From assembly GCA_047974855.1 (NCBI GenBank), contig JBKECT010000025.1, positions 1-64,000 of the forward strand: a stretch of DNA of 64,000 nucleotides, read 5' to 3'. A program made the position numbers and the translations under genes. This DNA comes from CAYNRG01 sp047974855. GTDB lineage: Bacteria; Bacillota_I; Bacilli_A; Erysipelotrichales; Erysipelotrichaceae. The notes beneath the pieces are model-generated. The model saw only the letters and a program-made list of their open reading frames with translations. It was not told the origin of the DNA and did not search any database. This document shows positions 7,580-16,936 of the stretch, in pieces; positions within the stretch are counted from its first letter, which is position 1; each line of letters starts with the position of its first letter.

Positions 7580-7828
7580 CTATATCGCTTCAAATTGAAT
7601 CATGATTCTCTTGTCATCAGCACGTGATGCAATTGACATCATTTGCCGTAGTGCTGTTGCCATTGATCCTTTTTTCCCGATTAAGCGTGCCACATCATCA
7701 TCTTTTGCATAGACATGCAACACTACTTCTTGCTCATTCAAACTCGCCATTTGACGAACCTCTAAGCACTTTTTATCATCTACCATTGGTTCAATCAAGT
7801 CAAACAAGATTTTTTCAAACTCAGCCAT
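7580..7828 (-). CDS. khpA: KH-domain RNA-binding protein KhpA (YlqC)
   Basis: 82 aa, a single KH domain with the RNA-binding GKKG loop (ARLIGKKGSMATALRQM) near residue 50. KhpA, usually with KhpB, binds many RNAs and affects cell division and elongation in Bacillota. It starts one base after the rpsP stop codon and lies before rimM, the same place as ylqC in Bacillus. Confidence 0.94.
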   Translation of the reverse strand: MAEFEKILFDLIEPMVDDKKCLEVRQMASLNEQEVVLHVYAKDDDVARLIGKKGSMATALRQMMSIASRADDKRIMIQFEAI

Positions 7829-7830
7829 GA

Positions 7831-8109
7831 TTATTTATCACTTTTCTTTTTTGATTCATGGAAAGTCTTCATAATACCTTCTTTTGATAAGATATTACGA
7901 ACTGTATCAGATGGTTGCGCTCCGTTATTTAGCCATTTTAATGCAAGCTCTGCATCAATTTTGACTACTGCTGGTTGTGCAGTTGGATTGTAATGTCCGA
8001 TTGTTTCAATTGAACGTCCATCTCTTGGAAAGCGTGAGTCAGCTGCCACAATTCTATAGAAAGGCGATTTTTTTGCACCCATTCTTTTTAAACGTAATTT
8101 TACTGCCAT
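7831..8109 (-). CDS. rpsP: 30S ribosomal protein S16
   Basis: 92 aa, start MAVKLRLKRMGAKKSPFYRIV, with DSRFPRDGRSIETIGHYNP; the standard S16 protein needed for 30S assembly. AGGAGG lies 8 bases before the ATG. It heads the operon and is driven by a consensus promoter embedded in the ffh terminator. Confidence 0.97.
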   Translation of the reverse strand: MAVKLRLKRMGAKKSPFYRIVAADSRFPRDGRSIETIGHYNPTAQPAVVKIDAELALKWLNNGAQPSDTVRNILSKEGIMKTFHESKKKSDK

Positions 8110-8135
8110 TGTATAGTCCTCCTTTATTCATTAAC

Positions 8136-8164
8136 ATTATACCTAAAGCAAAATAAAGTGTCAA
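8136..8164 (-). promoter_or_regulatory. Consensus promoter of the rpsP operon
   Basis: Minus strand TTGACA (8159-8164), exactly 17 bases, TATAAT (8136-8141): a perfect sigma-A promoter. Its -35 overlaps the 3' arm of the ffh terminator hairpin. Confidence 0.93.
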
Positions 8165-8190
8165 GCTTTTTTGCTTTACACTTTATTTCT
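8148..8190 (-). terminator. ffh terminator overlapping the rpsP promoter
   Basis: 11-bp stem AAATAAAGTGT / ACACTTTATTT with a 16-base loop. The 5' arm contains the ffh stop codon and the 3' arm contains most of the rpsP -35 box. The U-tract is short (TTTT), so termination may be partial. Confidence 0.7.
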
Positions 8191-9535
8191 TGTTACCAAA
8201 CATACTTCCCAAATCAGGCATTTGTCCAGATTGTGCCATTCCCATCATTTGTTTCATCCCTTTTTTAGTTCTTTCAAACTGATTAACAAGCTGACTAACT
8301 TCTTTCAAAGAACTCCCACTTCCGTTTGCAATTCTATTTTTACGACGACTATTTAAAATTGACGGATCACTTCTCTCTTCTCTAGTCATACTTTGGATAA
8401 TCGCCTTTTGTTTTTTCATTCCTTTTTCAGCATCTGCATCATTAATCATATCCGTCAGCTGGTTTAATCCAGGAATCATTTTCAACAATCCTCCGATTGG
8501 CCCCATCTTAGATACTTGCTCTAGCTGTGCCAGCATATCATCCATCGTAAATGTTCCATCCATCATTTTCTTTGCGGCTGCTTCAGAAGCTTCCAAATCC
8601 ATTTTTTCTTGAGCTTGTTCAACTAAAGTAACAATATCGCCCATCCCTAAAATTCTATCCGCCATTCTTTCAGGGTAAAACGGTTCAATATCTTGAATCC
8701 TTTCTCCTTGTCCAACAAAATATACCGGCACTTGCGTCATGGCTCTAACAGATAAAACTCCACCACCCCTTGCATCTCCGTCAAACTTTGTTGCAATTAA
8801 TCCTGTCACTTCTAATTGTTCATGGAATGATTGAGCCACGTTGACAATATCTTGCCCAGTCATTGCATCAACCGTTAATAAAATTTCGTCAGGATTAGTT
8901 AAAGCTTTTATATCACAAAGCTCTTGCATTAAAATTTCATCAATATGTAAGCGTCCAGCTGTATCAATAAATAGGCAATCATAGTCTTTGCCCTTTGCAT
9001 ACTCCATGGCTTGTTTTACCACCTCAACAACAGGTGTATCCGTTGATTTTGCAAAAACATCTACTCCAATTTGTTTTCCAAGAGTTTGAAGTTGCTCAAT
9101 GGCTGCTGGACGAGCTAAGTCCGCTGCAACTAACAGTGGTTTTTTGTTTCCTTTATTTTTTACAAAGTGAGCAAGTTTCGCAACAGATGTTGTTTTACCA
9201 GTCCCTTGAAGCCCTACAAACATGACGATAGGAAATTCTTCACTTAGTTTAAATTCGCTTTTTTCTTCCCCTCCTAAAAGTGTCACCATTTCATCATGAA
9301 CTAACTTAACGATCATTTCCGAAGGATCCACTGCCTCTAAAACATCCATTCCTAAAACTTTATCACGAACCTTTTCTAAAAAATCTTTAACGACATGGTA
9401 ATTGACATCTGCTTCCAACAAAGCAACACGGATCTCCCTTAGCATCTCTTCAATATTCTTCTCTGTTAAACGACCTTTCCCAACTAAATTACGAAACGAT
9501 TTATTTAGTTTTTTGCTCAATGAATCAAACGCCAT
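8183..9535 (-). CDS. ffh: Signal recognition particle GTPase Ffh
   Basis: 450 aa SRP54. It binds 4.5S/6S RNA and signal peptides and delivers ribosomes to FtsY. N domain (about 1-90), GTPase G domain with GLQGTGKTTSVAKLA near 105, DTAGRLH near 190, TKFDGDARGGG near 245, and the methionine-rich M domain ending MKQMMGMAQSGQMPDLGSMF. Two ATGs are 6 bases apart; AGGAGG is only one base from the first and 7 from the second, so the second (9535) is used. Unlike many Bacillota there is no ylxM upstream. It has its own promoter. Confidence 0.97.
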   Translation of the reverse strand: MAFDSLSKKLNKSFRNLVGKGRLTEKNIEEMLREIRVALLEADVNYHVVKDFLEKVRDKVLGMDVLEAVDPSEMIVKLVHDEMVTLLGGEEKSEFKLSEEFPIVMFVGLQGTGKTTSVAKLAHFVKNKGNKKPLLVAADLARPAAIEQLQTLGKQIGVDVFAKSTDTPVVEVVKQAMEYAKGKDYDCLFIDTAGRLHIDEILMQELCDIKALTNPDEILLTVDAMTGQDIVNVAQSFHEQLEVTGLIATKFDGDARGGGVLSVRAMTQVPVYFVGQGERIQDIEPFYPERMADRILGMGDIVTLVEQAQEKMDLEASEAAAKKMMDGTFTMDDMLAQLEQVSKMGPIGGLLKMIPGLNQLTDMINDADAEKGMKKQKAIIQSMTREERSDPSILNSRRKNRIANGSGSSLKEVSQLVNQFERTKKGMKQMMGMAQSGQMPDLGSMFGNKK

Positions 9536-9557
9536 ATTCATACCTCCTGCTTGCTTT

Positions 9558-9586
9558 ATTTTATCATTATTACTCTTTTCTTACAA
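9558..9586 (-). promoter_or_regulatory. ffh promoter
   Basis: Minus strand TTGTAA (9581-9586), 17-base spacer, TAAAAT (9558-9563), about 22 bases before the ffh start codon. Confidence 0.6.
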
Positions 9587-9625
9587 ATATAATTCATCCT
9601 GAATTGTACAAAATGATTACGGAAC

Positions 9626-9670
9626 AAAAAAAGCGATAATTTTCTATAATTTAAGAAATTTATCACTTTT
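9626..9670 (-). terminator. htrA terminator
   Basis: 17-bp stem with one mismatch (AAAAGTGATAA...TTATCGCTTTT, inner part TTTCT/AGAAA) followed by a run of T on the minus strand. It separates htrA from ffh. Confidence 0.88.
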
Positions 9671-9681
9671 AGCACTCCAGC

Positions 9682-10818
9682 TTAGGAGTAGTTTGCTTCA
9701 TTAACGTTACTGGTTACTGTAACTCCTTGTAAAGTGCAAGTGACTGTCGTCGTTCGGTTATCACGAATGATTGTAATTTCAACTTCGTCACCAACATTAT
9801 AGTCAAGCAACTCCGCTTTTAATTCGTAATAATCTTCTATTTCTACACCGCCAATTGCCACTATAAGATCATTAGCACGTAACCCTGCTCTTTCCGCTGC
9901 ACTTCCACTTTGAACCTCAGCAATTAATGCTCCTTCACTGCTTGCCATCGAAATAGATATCCCCAGTGTTGCTCGATCTGTAACATACCCATTTTCAATT
10001 AGCTGTGTCACTATATCTTTCACATCATTACTCGGAATAGCAAATCCAATTCCCTCCACATCATCACCACTACTTTTAGCATTGACAATTCCAATCAACT
10101 CTCCTTGGCTATTAAATAGTCCACCGCCAGAGTTTCCAGGACTTACTGCTGCATTGGTTTGCAATACCTCAATCACTTGGCTGTCAATTGTGATTGTTCT
10201 CTCTGTTGCACTAATGATTCCATCTGTAATTGATCCACCAAATTCTCCTAATGGGTTTCCTATTGCAAGCACTGCTTCTCCAACCACAATCTCATCAGAG
10301 TCACCAAAAGTTACCGCAGATAGATTTTCTTCTTCAATTTTAATAACTGCTAAATCATTTGACACATCTGCTCCGATAAGTTGTGCTTCATACTCCACGC
10401 CATCTGATAAAATAACTGTAATTTGATCACTATCTTCAATTACGTGATTGTTTGTGACAATGTATCCATCTTCCGAAATAATTACTCCTGATCCTGCTCC
10501 TTCTTCTACATATTCTCCAAAAAAGGAATAGGAACTATTCATCCCAGTCGTTTCAATTTCAACAACGCTTTCATGTGCTACTTGATATACTGCTTGAGCT
10601 AAGGTAACTACCGATTCAGTAGAAATGACCACCGGTGCTGAAGCTGACTCTTCCTCTGATTCTTGTAATGGGACTACTCTTCCTACAATACTTCCAGCAA
10701 AACCTGTAAAGAAGGCAATCGCAATAGTCGCTGTCCACTTCAATAATTTTCCACTTGAAGTTTTTCCTTTTGCTTCATCATGAGTTTCATTAAGCTTATC
10801 ATTAAATTTATTATCCAC
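9682..10818 (-). CDS. htrA: HtrA/DegP-type membrane-anchored serine protease
   Basis: 378 aa. Cytoplasmic N-terminus, one membrane helix (about 29-48), trypsin-like domain with the triad His in VTNNHVIED near 125, Asp in SNDLAVIKI near 155 and Ser in SPGNSGGGLF near 230, then one PDZ domain (about 280-370). It degrades or refolds misfolded exported proteins at the cell surface. The start is GTG at 10818, given by AAGGAGGG 7 bases upstream; an overlapping ATG is out of frame. No CtsR or CIRCE-like operator was recognised. A monocistronic unit ending in a strong hairpin. Confidence 0.95.
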   Translation of the reverse strand: MDNKFNDKLNETHDEAKGKTSSGKLLKWTATIAIAFFTGFAGSIVGRVVPLQESEEESASAPVVISTESVVTLAQAVYQVAHESVVEIETTGMNSSYSFFGEYVEEGAGSGVIISEDGYIVTNNHVIEDSDQITVILSDGVEYEAQLIGADVSNDLAVIKIEEENLSAVTFGDSDEIVVGEAVLAIGNPLGEFGGSITDGIISATERTITIDSQVIEVLQTNAAVSPGNSGGGLFNSQGELIGIVNAKSSGDDVEGIGFAIPSNDVKDIVTQLIENGYVTDRATLGISISMASSEGALIAEVQSGSAAERAGLRANDLIVAIGGVEIEDYYELKAELLDYNVGDEVEITIIRDNRTTTVTCTLQGVTVTSNVNEANYS

Positions 10819-10873
10819 ATTTATACCCTCCTTCGGTATAAATCAATACTACGCCTCAAAACTTAAACATTTC

Positions 10874-12319
10874 TTAAATCTTCACTGTATTTTTCTTAAT
10901 CAATTCATTTTTTAAGTCAAACAATTTTTTAGAGTAGTCTACATAGTAACGATGTGGATAGTGTTGTCTTTTTACTTCATCCCATAAACTCGCCATTTCT
11001 TTTTCACAATTTTTCCGAACTTCTTGAGTCGTTGGCATATCATAAACGCACTTCCCATTCTCAAAAATTGGTAATTGTAAAATACGTGCCGTATAGTCTA
11101 CAATCCGCTTTTGCTTCCATGGAGCTACTGGGTCAAAAAGCACATACTCCTCTGTTGGAATAGGTTCATCATACAACATCAAAACATCACCAATCGCCTT
11201 GTTTGTTTTATTGTCATAAAATCGAACTACTTTTTTAAATCCTGGATTCGTCAGTTTTTCAACATTCTCACTCATTTTAATTTTCGGTGTTATTACACCC
11301 ACTTTTTCACAAGCTACCACTTTATAAACGCCCCCTAATACTGGCGTGCTTTTTGCGGTAATTAAATTTTCTCCTACACCAAAAATATCAATCGGTGCTT
11401 CTTGTTTTATTAAGTCTTCAATAATTTCTTCATCAAGAGAGTTGGATGCAATGATCTTACAATCTGCCATATCCGCATCATCCAATAACTTTCTTGCTTT
11501 CTTTGCTAAATAAGCTAAGTCCCCTGAGTCAATTCGAACTCCTTTAAGTCTATATCCTCTCGGCAGTAATTCCTCTTTTGCCGCTTGGATAGCATTAGGG
11601 ATTCCTGAATGAATGGTATCGTAAGTATCCACTAAGAAAATGCATGAATCCGGAGACACTCTAGCATAGGATTTAAACGCTTCGAGTTCATTGTCATGCA
11701 ATTGAATATAACTGTGTGCTGTTGTTCCTGTGATAGGAACCCCATATTTTTCTCCTGCTGCGGTACATGCACTAGATGTGCAACCTCCAATATATGCTGC
11801 ACGGGCACCCTCTAAAGCTGCAGTAAACTCATGGGCTCTACGAGATCCCATTTCAATTACTCCTCTACCTTGAGCAGCGTTATTAATACGTACAGATTTA
11901 GTCGTAATCAACGTTGCATAGTTAATACACAACAGTAACATAGTTTCTACAATTTGTGCTTGAATTAAATTTCCTTTAATTGTTACCAAAGGTTCATTCG
12001 CAAAAACTACAGTTCCCTCAGGGCACGCCCAAATATCAATATCCAAGCGTAGATCTTTTAAGTATGCTAAAAAATCTTCATCGAAATGTTGCGTTTTACG
12101 AAGATAATCAATGCACTCATCATCATATTGAAAATTATTAACAAATTCCATAAACCGATGTAGTCCATTAAAAATCATAAAGCCACCACCATCTGGTATT
12201 TTTCTTGTAAACATATCAAAGTATGCAATCTCATTGTGCTTGTTTTCTTTAAAATATGCATAGGCCATTGTATACTCATAAAAGTCTGTCATCAACATTA
12301 ATTCTTTATTAATATTCAT
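10874..12319 (-). CDS. pncB: Nicotinate phosphoribosyltransferase
   Basis: 481 aa. Converts nicotinate and PRPP to nicotinate mononucleotide in the Preiss-Handler NAD salvage route. Seen: TDFYEYTMAYAYFK at the N-terminus, GSRRAHEF near 175, VRIDSGDLAYLAKKARK near 265 and IFGVGENLITAKSTPVLGGVYK near 310, all typical of the family. It begins immediately after the stop codon of the nicotinamidase gene, which makes its substrate, so the two form a salvage operon. Length is normal for the Bacillota form. Confidence 0.95.
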   Translation of the reverse strand: MNINKELMLMTDFYEYTMAYAYFKENKHNEIAYFDMFTRKIPDGGGFMIFNGLHRFMEFVNNFQYDDECIDYLRKTQHFDEDFLAYLKDLRLDIDIWACPEGTVVFANEPLVTIKGNLIQAQIVETMLLLCINYATLITTKSVRINNAAQGRGVIEMGSRRAHEFTAALEGARAAYIGGCTSSACTAAGEKYGVPITGTTAHSYIQLHDNELEAFKSYARVSPDSCIFLVDTYDTIHSGIPNAIQAAKEELLPRGYRLKGVRIDSGDLAYLAKKARKLLDDADMADCKIIASNSLDEEIIEDLIKQEAPIDIFGVGENLITAKSTPVLGGVYKVVACEKVGVITPKIKMSENVEKLTNPGFKKVVRFYDNKTNKAIGDVLMLYDEPIPTEEYVLFDPVAPWKQKRIVDYTARILQLPIFENGKCVYDMPTTQEVRKNCEKEMASLWDEVKRQHYPHRYYVDYSKKLFDLKNELIKKNTVKI

Positions 12320-12892
12320 TTATAAAATCTCCTTTGTTTTTACCAATGCTATTCCAGCACTTTTTAAAAGCTGAAAAGCATTCGCATTACAACTTGCTTG
12401 ATTATGAACATCTGTATTAAATGTTTCTACTGCATCTTCAACTACTTTAACTCTACAATTTAGATTGTGCTCATTAATATATCCTTGTAACGATAGTGCA
12501 AACTGTAAAACACAAATATCTGTACAGCATCCAACGATCACGTAATCATTACAATCTAATCGTTGAAACAACCCTAAAAATTCTGGTTGCATAAACCCAT
12601 TTGTAGAATTCTTATACAATGGAATCATTTCTTTTTCATATGGTTTTAGCTCCTCTATTAAGTCAGATTCAATGCTACCTTTTACACAATGAATTGGAAA
12701 GGTATTGAACTCTTGTGCATCTTCTTCATGCGCATCTTGGAAACTAATAATGGTTCCATCTTCTTTGATGTATTTTTCGATAAGGCTTTTCACAGATGGT
12801 ATAATCCGCTGAATGCTTTGATCGCTTAGTGCTCCTTCTTTTACAAACCCATTAATCATATCCACCACAACTAAACATGATTTGTCTTTCAT
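12320..12892 (-). CDS. pncA: Nicotinamidase (isochorismatase-like cysteine hydrolase)
   Basis: 190 aa. Deamidates nicotinamide to nicotinate. Active-site Asp in VVDMINGF near residue 9 and nucleophilic Cys in GCCTDICVLQFA near 135, with the QDAHEEDAQEFNTFPIHC metal-site region near 55. The frame opens 3 codons further upstream, but that GTG lies within the ribosome binding site; GAGGTG with a 6-base gap picks the ATG at 12892. Coupled to pncB with no gap. Divergent from the M16 peptidase pair. Confidence 0.93.
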   Translation of the reverse strand: MKDKSCLVVVDMINGFVKEGALSDQSIQRIIPSVKSLIEKYIKEDGTIISFQDAHEEDAQEFNTFPIHCVKGSIESDLIEELKPYEKEMIPLYKNSTNGFMQPEFLGLFQRLDCNDYVIVGCCTDICVLQFALSLQGYINEHNLNCRVKVVEDAVETFNTDVHNQASCNANAFQLLKSAGIALVKTKEIL

Positions 12893-12973
12893 TATTATCA
12901 CCTCTCTATATTATTTATCATACCACATTTATACTTATATATGTTACAATATGATACATATGCAGGAGGTTTT

Positions 12974-14212
12974 ATGATTACATATTCATTAGCACAACAC
13001 GTTAATATTCACCTTCAAAAAACAGCACAATTTAAAGATGTGACTGTTTCAGTGCGTTTTTTAAATACGGTTGAACACTGCGACAACACTAGTCGCTTTT
13101 TCTTAAGTCAACTACTCAGTGATCGCTGTGTAAAGTACCCTTCTAAACTAGAGGTAACGCAACAATTGGATCAACTTTATGGAGCTACTCTTTATGGTGA
13201 TAATTTTTTCACAGGCCTTGCCCACACTCTTGAGATTCGTTGTACAGCCATTAATGAAAAATTCACACAGGAAGCACTGTTAGAGAAACAATTGCAATTT
13301 TTATCCTCGTTTATTTTTGAACCTATTTTAGATGATTATATGTTCTTTGAAGAAATAAAAGAACGTCTCATTTTAATGGTTTCATCATTTCAAGATAATC
13401 CTGCTTCATATGCATCAAATCAAGCACAACAGCAGTTGAATTCCCTACTTTCATTAAAATCAATTCCTTCGATTAAAGACATAGAAGAGATGACTTTAGA
13501 TAACTTAAAGACAAGTTATCTCCAATTAATTCAAAATGAAAAAATAGACTTTTTAATACTTGGCGATGTGGATGAAAATCAACTTCAACCTTTACTAAAG
13601 TCTTATTTCCCATTGACAGATCGCCCTGATACTCAACTTCCCATTGTATTTGCTTGTCCTCCCCTTGCAACAAAAACCATTATTGAAAACAAAGAGGTGC
13701 AACAAAGTCATCTTTTAATGCTTTATAGCACAAAGACCACGATCTTAGATCCTTTTCATTTTCCACTACTTGTCGGCAATAGTATTCTTGGGGGATTGCC
13801 AAGCTCACATTTGTTCCAAGAGATTAGAGAAAAACGAAGTTTGTGTTATTCCATCTACTCTTCCTATGAGTCTTTTGATGGTTTAATTAAAATTCAAACC
13901 GCAATCAGTAAAGAAAATATAGAAGAAGTTCAAACTTTAATTCAACATCAGATTTCACGAATTCAACATGGTGACTTCGATTTTGAGTTACTCAATGCTT
14001 CTAAAAAAATGTTAATTAATTCTTTGATGGGTTTAAATGATTATCAAAAAAGAATCTTAAACCACCATTACAATAATCGTCTTTTAGGAAAAGATAGAGC
14101 GTTGGAAGATTTAATTCAAGCTATAAGCTCAGTTTCAAAAGAAGATATCGTTGCCGCTTTCAACTCGCTACATCTTAATTTAGTGTATGCACTAACTCAG
14201 GAGGATAAATAA
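12974..14212 (+). CDS. yfmF: M16-family peptidase-like protein, non-catalytic partner (YfmF type)
   Basis: 412 aa, inverzincin fold of two repeated halves. The zinc motif HxxEH is absent: the corresponding region reads RFFLSQLLSDRCVKYPS, so this is the regulatory half of a heterodimer whose catalytic half is the next gene. Bacillus has the same pair (ymfF/ymfH) between spoIIIE and pgsA. The family is annotated as associated with EF-P 5-aminopentanol modification, but its exact role is unsettled. The start is the ATG at 12974 after AGGAGG, not the in-frame codon 33 bases earlier. It overlaps the next gene by one base. Confidence 0.88.
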   Translation: MITYSLAQHVNIHLQKTAQFKDVTVSVRFLNTVEHCDNTSRFFLSQLLSDRCVKYPSKLEVTQQLDQLYGATLYGDNFFTGLAHTLEIRCTAINEKFTQEALLEKQLQFLSSFIFEPILDDYMFFEEIKERLILMVSSFQDNPASYASNQAQQQLNSLLSLKSIPSIKDIEEMTLDNLKTSYLQLIQNEKIDFLILGDVDENQLQPLLKSYFPLTDRPDTQLPIVFACPPLATKTIIENKEVQQSHLLMLYSTKTTILDPFHFPLLVGNSILGGLPSSHLFQEIREKRSLCYSIYSSYESFDGLIKIQTAISKENIEEVQTLIQHQISRIQHGDFDFELLNASKKMLINSLMGLNDYQKRILNHHYNNRLLGKDRALEDLIQAISSVSKEDIVAAFNSLHLNLVYALTQEDK

Positions 14213-15498
14213 TGAAAACTATTCATAACGATCAATTTGGTGAAACCTATATTGAAGATTATTGCGATAACGGGTTACATCTTGTGGTGTGGCATAAACC
14301 AAATTTTGCTAGTACTTCATGTTTGTTTGCTACTCCTTTCGGAAGTCTAGATATTCAACAGAGAGATGAAAATGGGAATATCTTAATTCACCCCGCTGGA
14401 TCTGCACACTTTTTAGAGCACAAGCTTTTTGAATCTGAGGATCAAGATATCATGAGTGAATTTGCTTCTTTAGGTGCTTCTGTTAACGCTTTTACTTCTT
14501 TTCAAGAAACTGTGTATTATTTCAATACCACCCAGCCAGATTTCTCTGCTCCTTTGGAGTTACTTTTAGATTTCGTTCAAAATCTAAACATCACAGAGGC
14601 ATCTGTTGAGAAAGAAAAAGGAATTATAATACAAGAATTACAAATGTATGCCGATATGCCTGATTCCCGTTTGTTTTCTGAAGTTTTGCAATCACTTTAT
14701 CACCATCATCCCTTTCGCATTGATATAGGCGGAGATGAAGCAAGTGTTAATGCAACCACTAAGAAAGATTTAGAAAATGCTTATCGCTACAATTATCACC
14801 CATCCATGATGCATTTTATTGTCGTTACTCCTGAAGACCCTAAAAAAGTCATTGAGTTGATCAAGAAAAATCAAGAAAAAAAGACTTTCCCAGCTGCCAT
14901 TAATGTCTGCAGACATCTCGATGTAGAAAAGAGCACTGTTTATCAAAAAGAAAAAACAATTGCTATGACCATCCAATCTCCAAGAGTTGCTGTTGGTGTG
15001 AAGCTTCCACTAACTCCTCAGCTTTCACCGCTTGAACTTCTAAAAGAACAATGGTGCACACGGTTTATTCTAGAGGCCTATTTTTCATCTATTAATCCAG
15101 AATATCAAACGTGGCTAGATCAGAAAAAAATTTCTTATTTCTTTAGTTATGACGAAAACATTTCTGACGATGCTTCTTTCCTTTTATTTTACGATGAGGG
15201 TATAGCTATTAAAGATTTTACTACTTTCTTATCTGATCACTGGGAAAAAATAAAAAGACACCCTATCACTGAGCTACAACTAAATCAATTAAAGAAAAGA
15301 ACCTTTGGTGAAACTCTTTCTACTTTTGATAACCAACATAAATTGGCTGTTCAATATTTTAGAAGCCTCAGAAACCAAGTTTCAACTTTTGATTTATTGA
15401 ATATGATTCAAGAAATCACTTTAGCAGATTGTCTAAAAATTTGCGGAAACTTAAGCTTTGAAAATACCTGTTATGTTACAATTAATCCTATGGATTAA
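14212..15498 (+). CDS. yfmH: M16-family zinc metallopeptidase (YfmH type)
   Basis: 428 aa. Catalytic M16 protein with the inverted zinc motif HFLEH (in GSAHFLEHKLFES) near residue 65 and the downstream Glu in EKGIIIQEL near 140. It pairs with the preceding HxxEH-less protein, as in MPP-type and YmfF/YmfH heterodimers. The natural substrate is not known from sequence. ATG follows an AGGAGG inside the end of the previous gene. A hairpin terminator follows. Confidence 0.9.
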   Translation: MKTIHNDQFGETYIEDYCDNGLHLVVWHKPNFASTSCLFATPFGSLDIQQRDENGNILIHPAGSAHFLEHKLFESEDQDIMSEFASLGASVNAFTSFQETVYYFNTTQPDFSAPLELLLDFVQNLNITEASVEKEKGIIIQELQMYADMPDSRLFSEVLQSLYHHHPFRIDIGGDEASVNATTKKDLENAYRYNYHPSMMHFIVVTPEDPKKVIELIKKNQEKKTFPAAINVCRHLDVEKSTVYQKEKTIAMTIQSPRVAVGVKLPLTPQLSPLELLKEQWCTRFILEAYFSSINPEYQTWLDQKKISYFFSYDENISDDASFLLFYDEGIAIKDFTTFLSDHWEKIKRHPITELQLNQLKKRTFGETLSTFDNQHKLAVQYFRSLRNQVSTFDLLNMIQEITLADCLKICGNLSFENTCYVTINPMD

Positions 15499-15517
15499 AT
15501 TTGCCTCAAAACATTTT

Positions 15518-15556
15518 AAAAAGCATACTTTCTCTTATGAAATATGCTTTTTTTTG
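15518..15556 (+). terminator. Terminator after the M16 pair
   Basis: Stem AAAGCATA / TATGCTTT with a further TTTC/GAAA inner stem, followed by a run of eight T. Confidence 0.88.
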
Positions 15557-15631
15557 TCGTTATCTTCCAATTATGCTATTTGCTTTTTGTTTATCACTTT
15601 TCTATAGTACGAAAGAAAGGAGAAATATCTT

Positions 15632-15946
15632 ATGTTAAATCAATGTGCATTAGTTGGCAAAATCAAAGAACTGCCAGAAATCAAAAAGACAGCAAACGGA
15701 GTTACAACAGCAACTTTAATTTTGGAGGTTGAAAGAAATTTTAGAAACTCTCATGGAGAGATTGAGTTTGATATTTTTAGTGTTCAACTGTGGCGTGGTA
15801 TTGCTGAAGAATGCTGTAACATTTGCAAAGTGGATTCTGTTATTGCTCTTCGTGGCAGACTTTCTTCACGACAACACGAAACAGAATCAACAACGTTCTA
15901 CAATGCAGATATCATAGCTGAAAAAGTTACTTTTGTAAAAGTCTAG
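15632..15946 (+). CDS. ssb: Short single-stranded DNA-binding protein
   Basis: 104 aa, one OB fold (MLNQCALVGKIKELPEIKKT at the start, VALRGRLSS-like segment near 75) and no acidic C-terminal tail of the kind that recruits repair partners. This is the size of the secondary SSB (SsbB/YwpH type) that coats incoming DNA in competence, or of a minor SSB; the replicative SSB would be longer. AAAGGAG lies 8 bases before the ATG. A single-gene unit flanked by terminators. Confidence 0.85.
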   Translation: MLNQCALVGKIKELPEIKKTANGVTTATLILEVERNFRNSHGEIEFDIFSVQLWRGIAEECCNICKVDSVIALRGRLSSRQHETESTTFYNADIIAEKVTFVKV

Positions 15947-15951
15947 ATTGT

Positions 15952-15979
15952 AAAAAACTCATCATTAAGATGAGTTTTA
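15952..15979. terminator. Bidirectional terminator between ssb and the nucleoside transporter operon
   Basis: Perfect 10-bp stem AAAACTCATC / GATGAGTTTT with loop ATTAA and A/T runs on both sides. It serves ssb on the plus strand and the nup operon on the minus strand; the last permease stop codon lies in it. Confidence 0.88.
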
Positions 15980-16936
15980 TCGTTTTCCTGAGTCGTAAAT
16001 TTCACCAGCTGCTTTTGGCCCAACAGCCTTACCACTAAAAATAACTAAAGCGACAATAGTGAAGATGTATGGAACACAAGAATAAAATTCACTTGGTAAC
16101 TGATTTAAAACTGGAATTGAACTAGCATACGTTGATATGGCTGATGAAAATCCAAAAAACAAACCAGCGCCAAGAATTCCAAAGGGGTTCCACTTACCAA
16201 AAATTAATGCTGCAATCGCAATAAATCCTACCCCATGTATTGAACCAGCTGTATACTGTGTTGCCGTTGTCAAAACCATGATAGCTCCAGCTAATCCTGC
16301 TAAAGCCCCTGAAATCATAACAGCAATATAACGAGTTTTATAAACATCAATTCCCATCGAAGCTGCAGCCTGAGGATTTTCTCCACACGCACGCAATCGA
16401 AGCCCAAACCGGGTTTTAAATACCACATAATAAGAGGCGAACACCAAGATTACTGCAATAAAAATTGTTGAGTAAATGTTCTTAAAGAACATTGGTCCAA
16501 GTATTGGAATTGAAGATAAAAATGGAACTTCTTTTATCTTTGATATTCCTATTCTGAACGTCTCCGTTCTCTGTTGATTGAAAATAATTTGACAAAGGTA
16601 CACAGTTAATCCACCGGCTAGCAGATTAACCGCAGTTCCTGCAATGGTGTGGTCTGCCTTAAATGAAATAGTAGATACCCCTAATAAAAGAGAATAAACT
16701 AGCCCTGCAATTAATCCTATTAAAATAGCTAACCAGCCCGCATACTGCGATAGTGATGGGATTTGCTCTAAGAAGTAGCACGATGTTGCTCCAGCAAACG
16801 CTCCCACCATCATCATTCCTTCAAGTGCGATATTAACAATTCCACTTCGCTCGGCAAATAGACCACCCAATGCACTAATAATAATTGGTGTTCCAATCAT
16901 CATAGCGATAGGAACCATAGAATTTAGAATATCCAT
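15977..16936 (-). CDS. nupQ: BMP-type nucleoside ABC transporter, permease 2
   Basis: 319 aa, about 8-9 membrane helices, BPD_transp_2 family. Typical segments: GLFAERSGIVNIALEGMMMVGAF near the N-terminus, CGENPQAAASMGIDV near 190 and IAALIFGKWNPFGILGAGLFFG near 245. It forms the membrane channel with NupP. Starts one base into the nupP stop codon. The operon (nupN-O-P-Q) matches the Bacillus guanosine importer yufNOPQ. Confidence 0.92.
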   Translation of the reverse strand: MDILNSMVPIAMMIGTPIIISALGGLFAERSGIVNIALEGMMMVGAFAGATSCYFLEQIPSLSQYAGWLAILIGLIAGLVYSLLLGVSTISFKADHTIAGTAVNLLAGGLTVYLCQIIFNQQRTETFRIGISKIKEVPFLSSIPILGPMFFKNIYSTIFIAVILVFASYYVVFKTRFGLRLRACGENPQAAASMGIDVYKTRYIAVMISGALAGLAGAIMVLTTATQYTAGSIHGVGFIAIAALIFGKWNPFGILGAGLFFGFSSAISTYASSIPVLNQLPSEFYSCVPYIFTIVALVIFSGKAVGPKAAGEIYDSGKR

